From Gammaproteobacteria bacterium (GTDB lineage: Bacteria; Pseudomonadota; Gammaproteobacteria; Chromatiales; Chromatiaceae), in assembly GCA_024277555.1 (NCBI GenBank), contig JAJRUY010000159.1, forward strand, positions 1 to 8,414: a stretch of DNA of 8,414 bases, given 5' to 3'. The notes beneath the pieces are model-generated. The model saw only the letters and a list, made by a program, of their open reading frames with translations. It made no database searches and was not told where the DNA came from. A program made the translations under genes and the position numbers. Each line of letters opens with the position of its first letter. Position 1 is the stretch's first letter. This document shows, one piece after another, positions 5,589-8,414 of this stretch.

Positions 5589-6641
5589 TCAGGTTTTCTC
5601 CTCCGAACTTGCCTTGCCAGCATCTTGTGGCGACATTTCCTGGGTATCTGCATCCGGGAATACCTCTGCCCTGATCCGGCTCTCGATCTCAGCTGCAATT
5701 TCAGAATTCTCCTTCAGGAATTTCCGTACATTGTCCTTGCCCTGGCCGATACGATCACCTTTGTAGGAATACCAGGCGCCGGATTTTTCAACGAAGCCAT
5801 GTTTCACTCCCAGGCCGATGATCTCCCCCTCCCGGGAGATGCCTTCTCCATAAAGAATCTGGAATTCCGCCTGCTTGAAAGGCGGCGCCACCTTGTTCTT
5901 CACCACCTTTACCCGGGTTTCGTTGCCCACCACTTCGTCACCGCGCTTGATCGCGCCGATACGGCGAATATCCATGCGCACGGAAGAATAGAACTTGAGC
6001 GCATTGCCACCAGTGGTGGTCTCCGGACTGCCGAACATCACCCCGATTTTCATGCGGATCTGGTTAATAAAGATAACAATGCAGTTGGAACGCTTGATAT
6101 TGGCGGTGAGTTTGCGCAACGCCTGGGACATGAGCCGCGCCTGCAGACCCACATGGGAGTCCCCCATATCACCTTCAATTTCTGCCCTGGGCGTCAATGC
6201 AGCAACGGAATCTATTACCACCACGTCTACCGCCCCGGAGCGCACCAGCATATCGGTGATTTCCAGCGCCTGCTCGCCGGTATCCGGCTGGGACACCAGC
6301 AGTTCGTCTATGTTCACCCCCAGTTTTTCCGCATACTGTGGATCCAGTGCATGCTCTGCATCCACAAATGCACAAGTGCCTCCCTCCTTTTGGGACTCTG
6401 CCACGATGTGCAGGGTCAAAGTAGTCTTGCCGGAAGATTCCGGGCCGTAGATTTCCACCACCCGACCCTTTGGAACCCCCCCGATTCCCAAGGCAATATC
6501 CAACCCCAGGGACCCTGTGGATATGGCTTCCAGATTGCCAATACTCGTTCCATCACCCATGCGCATGACGGAACCTTTGCCAAATTGTTTTTCTATTTGA
6601 CCCAGTGCGGCTGCCAATGCTTTTTTCCGATTCTCATCCAT
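5589..6641 (-). CDS. recA: Recombinase RecA
   Basis: This ATP-dependent recombinase forms filaments on single-stranded DNA, catalyses strand exchange, and stimulates LexA self-cleavage in the SOS response. The 350-residue product is full length and collinear with E. coli RecA. It shows the N-terminal oligomerisation helix (MDENRKKALAAALGQIEKQFG), Walker A GPESSGKT (66-73), catalytic E96 in DAEHALD, Walker B VVVID with D144, the L1 loop around EIEGDMGDSHVG (154-165), and Q194 followed by the L2 region (FINQIRMKIGVMFGSPETTTGG, 191-212). The C-terminus is acidic and ends ASSEEKT. The start is ATG, with AGGTGA 6 bases upstream. The gene is preceded by a 122-bp gap with promoter signals and followed directly by recX. 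Identification is certain. Confidence 0.99.
   Translation of the reverse strand: MDENRKKALAAALGQIEKQFGKGSVMRMGDGTSIGNLEAISTGSLGLDIALGIGGVPKGRVVEIYGPESSGKTTLTLHIVAESQKEGGTCAFVDAEHALDPQYAEKLGVNIDELLVSQPDTGEQALEITDMLVRSGAVDVVVIDSVAALTPRAEIEGDMGDSHVGLQARLMSQALRKLTANIKRSNCIVIFINQIRMKIGVMFGSPETTTGGNALKFYSSVRMDIRRIGAIKRGDEVVGNETRVKVVKNKVAPPFKQAEFQILYGEGISREGEIIGLGVKHGFVEKSGAWYSYKGDRIGQGKDNVRKFLKENSEIAAEIESRIRAEVFPDADTQEMSPQDAGKASSEEKT
5590..5604 (-). promoter_or_regulatory. Strong ribosome binding site at the end of recA, serving recX
   Basis: GGAGGAG (5598-5604, minus strand) lies inside the last recA codons, 5 bases before CTG 5590-5592. That CTG is in frame with recX and overlaps the recA TGA as CTGA. 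The next conventional start, GTG 5566-5568, is 29 bases from the Shine-Dalgarno, too far for direct use. Translational coupling of recX to recA is the likely consequence. Confidence 0.5.
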
Positions 6642-6700
6642 TTCTGTTCACCTGTTCAATTGCCGATACTGATAACGGCGTTTTTCAATACTTGCCGCAA

Positions 6701-6729
6701 AGTGTAGTTCGTTCTCTGTTAGTTTTCCA
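6701..6729 (-). promoter_or_regulatory. Candidate recA promoter
   Basis: On the minus strand, TGGAAA (6724-6729, 4/6) and TACACT (6701-6706, 4/6) are separated by 17 bases in the gap between thpR and recA. The start point would be near 6694, with a leader of about 52 bases. Both hexamers are imperfect, as expected for a regulated promoter, so the call is tentative. Confidence 0.33.
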
Positions 6730-6730
6730 G
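6716..6730. promoter_or_regulatory. Operator-like CTG-N9-CAG overlapping the recA promoter
   Basis: CTG (6716-6718) and CAG (6728-6730) are separated by nine bases, over the spacer and -35 of the candidate recA promoter. The gammaproteobacterial LexA box is CTG-N10-CAG, so this is one base short. I saw no properly spaced LexA box in 6642-6763. It may be a variant operator or chance. Confidence 0.25.
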
Positions 6731-6763
6731 TGTTTTTTTCACGATGGATTTTTCCGGCAAACC

Positions 6764-7285
6764 TCAGGACAAAGGCCAGCTCTCCACTATTTGATACCAG
6801 GGCGGCTCGCCATCAGGGCGGGACTCGGCAAGCACAAAATAGTCCACCGGCCAAAAAACCGGTTGCTGCAACACCTGGGGCATGCCCGGCGTGGTTTTTC
6901 GCAGTAGCGTGACATGGGGACGATAGGGGCGTTTTTCCGGTTTGAAACCACATTCGCGCAGGTTTTCCCCAAGTTCTTTCACCAGTTGCGACAGCTCTTC
7001 CGGGGTCTTTTCCGGCCCCGCCCAGGCAATACGCGGTTTTGGCCAGAAATCCAGATGATTGATTTCCAGCGCAAAGGGAAAACCCTGGACAGCACTGGCT
7101 GCCTGAAGAATGCATTGCTGCCGATTGGCGGGAACGGGGCCGAGGAACTGCAGGGTGATATGCAAATCCATGGGGTGTACCCAGTTGCCCTGCACCTGGG
7201 GCAGCTGGATCTGCAAATCCGCCAGCTGGCTGCGCAGCTCATCATCTGGCCACAGGGCGAAGAACAGGCGTTTATTTCTTGGCAC
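6764..7285 (-). CDS. thpR: RNA 2',3'-cyclic phosphodiesterase (2H / LigT family)
   Basis: Members of this 2H phosphoesterase family hydrolyse RNA 2',3'-cyclic phosphodiester ends and, in vitro, can join tRNA half molecules. The 173-residue product begins with VPRNKRLFFALWPDDELRSQL, the family's typical N-terminus. It contains the two catalytic HxT motifs, LHITLQFLG (H42, T44) and PHVTLLR (H124, T126), which place one histidine and threonine in each lobe. I chose GTG 7283-7285, which has GGGAG 6 bases upstream and starts five residues before RLFFALWP. An ATG at 7310-7312 would add nine residues with a poorer ribosome site. The gene overlaps the end of pncC by 14 bases, suggesting translational coupling, and lies 122 bases before recA. 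The substrate in this organism is not known. Confidence 0.92.
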   Translation of the reverse strand: MPRNKRLFFALWPDDELRSQLADLQIQLPQVQGNWVHPMDLHITLQFLGPVPANRQQCILQAASAVQGFPFALEINHLDFWPKPRIAWAGPEKTPEELSQLVKELGENLRECGFKPEKRPYRPHVTLLRKTTPGMPQVLQQPVFWPVDYFVLAESRPDGEPPWYQIVESWPLS

Positions 7286-7763
7286 AAAACGCTCCCAGTT
7301 GCTGCAGGGCATGGATCACCGTCTGGCGCCTGACCTGTTCCCGGTCACCTGCAAACCAGCAACGCTCAGCAAAAACCGTGTTCCCGTCCGCCCATGCCAT
7401 CCACACGGTTCCCACAGGCTTGTGCCTGGATCCGCCTCCTGGCCCGGCAACTCCACTCACAGCCACACTTACGTCTGCCCGGCTGTGCAGCAGTGCGCCT
7501 TCGGCCATCTGCAGCACCACCTGTTCACTTACCGCACCAAAATATTCCAGGGTATCGGCCCGCACTCCCAGAATATCCACTTTGGACTGATTGCTGTAGG
7601 TAACGAAACCCCGCTCAAACCAGGCACTGGCTCCGGGAACATCTGTCATCACCTTGGCAATCCAGCCGCCGGTACAGGATTCTGCAGCCGCCATGAGCAG
7701 CCGCTTCCCGGACAGCAGCCGACCAGTTTCAAGAACCAGCTGTTCCAACAGTTCATCTTGCAT
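7272..7763 (-). CDS. pncC: Nicotinamide-nucleotide amidohydrolase (CinA C-terminal family)
   Basis: This enzyme deamidates nicotinamide mononucleotide to nicotinate mononucleotide, recycling NMN (for example from DNA ligase) into NAD. The 163-residue product is a stand-alone CinA C-terminal domain, the same size as E. coli PncC (about 165). It has the active-site motif AAAESCTGGW (25-34, with S29 in the nucleophile position), YSNQSK (56-61), GAVSE (76-80) and the glycine-rich VAVSGVAGPGGGS (100-112). I chose ATG 7761-7763 because GGGAGG lies 7 bases upstream and the family starts here; an in-frame start 12 codons earlier lacks such a site. It is the first gene of a probable pncC-thpR pair upstream of recA, matching the common cinA-recA linkage. 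It diverges from the cupin gene. Confidence 0.95.
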   Translation of the reverse strand: MQDELLEQLVLETGRLLSGKRLLMAAAESCTGGWIAKVMTDVPGASAWFERGFVTYSNQSKVDILGVRADTLEYFGAVSEQVVLQMAEGALLHSRADVSVAVSGVAGPGGGSRHKPVGTVWMAWADGNTVFAERCWFAGDREQVRRQTVIHALQQLGAFCAKK

Positions 7764-7794
7764 TAGAATCCTCCCAGTTCTCGGAAACCAACCC

Positions 7795-7805
7795 TGCATT
7801 ATGCA
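7795..7805. promoter_or_regulatory. Palindrome in the pncC/cupin divergent region, overlapping a -10-like box
   Basis: TGCATTATGCA (7795-7805) is a perfect 5-bp-arm palindrome centred on one base, spanning the cupin ATG. On the minus strand it contains CATAAT (7798-7803, 5/6 match to the -10 consensus), suitably placed for pncC with a leader of about 28 bases. I see no good -35 at the right distance. The divergent gap is only 37 bases, so control of both genes must overlap here or inside the coding ends. Confidence 0.25.
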
Positions 7806-8082
7806 TGATCAAGGCATACTAATAGAGCGTAACCCCTCCCCGATGAAACTGGAAGTCATGGGTGTGGAAAGCTGGGGCATCTGGAAAAAGGAAAAGTCCA
7901 GCTTCCCCTGGATCTATCACCAACAGGAAACCTGCTATATCACCCGGGGGCGTTTTGTCGTTACCCCGGAAGGCGGTGAACCCATGGAATTTCAGCGCGG
8001 CGACCTCATCACCTTTCCCGCCGGCATGAAATGCACCTGGGAGATCCTAGAAGACGTAGAAAAATACTACGATTTTCAGTAA
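7801..8082 (+). CDS. Small single-domain cupin protein (cupin_3 / DUF861-like)
   Basis: The 93-residue protein is predicted to be a single beta-barrel cupin. The opening IERNPSPMKLEVMGVESWGIWKKEKSSFPW, then ETCYITRGRFVVTPEGGEPMEFQRGDLITFPAGMKCTWEI, follow the pattern of small bacterial cupin_3 proteins of unknown function. The first cupin motif is degenerate (YHQQETCY, with H40 and E43), and the second is GDLITFPAGMKCTW with a cysteine (C78) where many cupins have a metal-binding histidine. Metal binding is therefore uncertain. The ATG at 7801 lies just before the conserved IERNPSP and has no strong Shine-Dalgarno; ATG 7843 would remove conserved residues. It diverges from pncC across 37 bases and lies next to an element end. 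The substrate and role are unknown. There is no signal peptide, so it is probably cytoplasmic. Confidence 0.85.
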   Translation: MHDQGILIERNPSPMKLEVMGVESWGIWKKEKSSFPWIYHQQETCYITRGRFVVTPEGGEPMEFQRGDLITFPAGMKCTWEILEDVEKYYDFQ

Positions 8083-8181
8083 AACCACGATCCCGGCCTT
8101 CTCGGGCTGACCCTCCTTCAAATCCCCTTTCTGTATCCAGGCCAACTTCTGTGCAGCTTTGACCGATGCACGGGGCAGCTT
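8083..8181. other. Spacer between cupin gene and right-hand element end
   Basis: No gene is supported in these 99 bases. A small hairpin, CCCG-N7-CGGG (8092-8106), begins 10 bases after the cupin stop but has no T-tract, so it is at best a weak or Rho-assisted terminator. A short minus-strand open frame crosses this spacer, but it has no start signal or recognisable motif. Confidence 0.5.
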
Positions 8182-8414
8182 AACCCGGATATTTCACCAG
8201 GACACTGAAATAACAACATAAGATGCTGTTTTTATTAACCATTGCATCTATATTAGCAAAGTGCAATATGTTGCCGGGTGTTTGTTATGGAAAAGATTGA
8301 TGATTCAGTCTGTTACCAATAATCAGACAATTGCCAACATCTTCACCCTGTCCTGTTCGGGTTTCTGCCCGATCCGGCGGAGCATTTTGCCCGATCCTCC
8401 TCAAACCATAGCCA
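8182..8414. mobile_element. End of an IS-like element running off the right edge
   Basis: Bases 8182-8200 (AACCCGGATATTTCACCAG) match the left terminal repeat region of the MITE-like element (104-122) at 16 of 19 positions, in the same orientation. The stretch 8284-8396 repeats that element's interior. Between them lie 83 bases with a 6-bp-arm hairpin (8221-8226 with 8244-8249). The opposite end is outside the window, so I cannot tell whether a transposase follows. A minus-strand frame from the edge to a TAA at 8285-8287 could be its last 42 codons, but it shows no recognisable motif. Confidence 0.5.
8284..8396. repeat. Direct repeat, copy 2 (partner at 135-248)
   Basis: This segment is about 94% identical to 135-248 (six substitutions and one missing A), in direct orientation. 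Beyond 8396 the two copies diverge: copy 1 runs into its right terminal repeat within about 20 bases, while copy 2 continues into unrelated sequence. Copy 2 is thus probably the longer or more complete form. Confidence 0.85.

Noticed and set aside
5625..6707. Long plus-strand open frame (360 codons) opposite recA
   Set aside because: It is a shadow of the recA coding sequence; there is no protein family match and no promoter or ribosome site.
7740..7751. CTGTTCCAACAG palindrome near the pncC start
   Set aside because: It lies inside the first pncC codons. The CTG/CAG spacing is six, so it is not a LexA box, and such short palindromes are expected by chance.
8083..8192. Minus-strand open frame of about 35 codons between the cupin gene and the right-hand element
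   Set aside because: No start codon context, no family motif, and it continues antisense into the cupin gene end. It could be a gene remnant, but nothing shows this.
8287..8322. Plus-strand ATG in copy 2 of the repeat (MEKIDDSVCYQ then stop)
   Set aside because: Only 11 codons, and disrupted by two stop codons in copy 1; not a plausible gene.
1..8414. CRISPR arrays, toxin-antitoxin pairs, phage or defence genes
   Set aside because: I looked for regularly spaced repeats and small paired genes on both strands and saw none. The coding content is core metabolism, translation and recombination.

Overview
This window is mostly a conserved housekeeping block from a gammaproteobacterial chromosome. 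The order pncC, thpR, recA, recX, alaS, lysC, csrA, tRNA-Ser(GCU) on the minus strand resembles the cinA/recA/recX/alaS/lysC/rsmA/serine-tRNA neighbourhood of pseudomonads and related Gammaproteobacteria. The base composition is moderate. I cannot name a genus from the sequence; a non-enteric gammaproteobacterium is as far as I would go.

Layout from left to right. Positions 1-286 hold mobile-element debris: a terminal-repeat-like end (88-102) abuts a 183-bp MITE-like element (104-286) whose ends are 15/15 identical inverted repeats. Positions 287-496 hold no gene I can support. Then come tRNA-Ser(GCU) with encoded CCA (497-586), a structured spacer with a GC-rich multi-hairpin unit and a strong hairpin (587-756), csrA (757-984), its leader and promoter, lysC (1140-2363), alaS (2377-5013), a spacer with a likely alaS promoter, recX (5149-5568), recA (5589-6641), the recA promoter region, thpR (6764-7285) and pncC (7272-7763). 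All of these are on the minus strand. A small cupin gene (7801-8082, plus strand) diverges from pncC. The right edge (8182-8414) is the end of another element of the same type as the left one, and it shares a segment of about 113 bp at about 94% identity with the left element.

Functionally, pncC (NMN deamidation) and thpR (RNA 2',3'-cyclic phosphodiesterase) overlap and are probably co-translated. recA and recX (recombinase and its modulator) overlap or nearly touch. alaS and lysC lie 13 bp apart. csrA has its own likely promoter and a leader with several GGA motifs, which would fit autoregulation. lysC contains an in-frame internal Shine-Dalgarno plus GTG that could produce a separate regulatory (beta) subunit, as in known alpha2beta2 aspartokinases.

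I did not find a previously undescribed system. The points most worth checking are the lysC internal start, the recX start (CTGA overlap with recA), the operator-like repeat over the recA promoter, and the related mobile-element ends that bracket this essential block in direct orientation.
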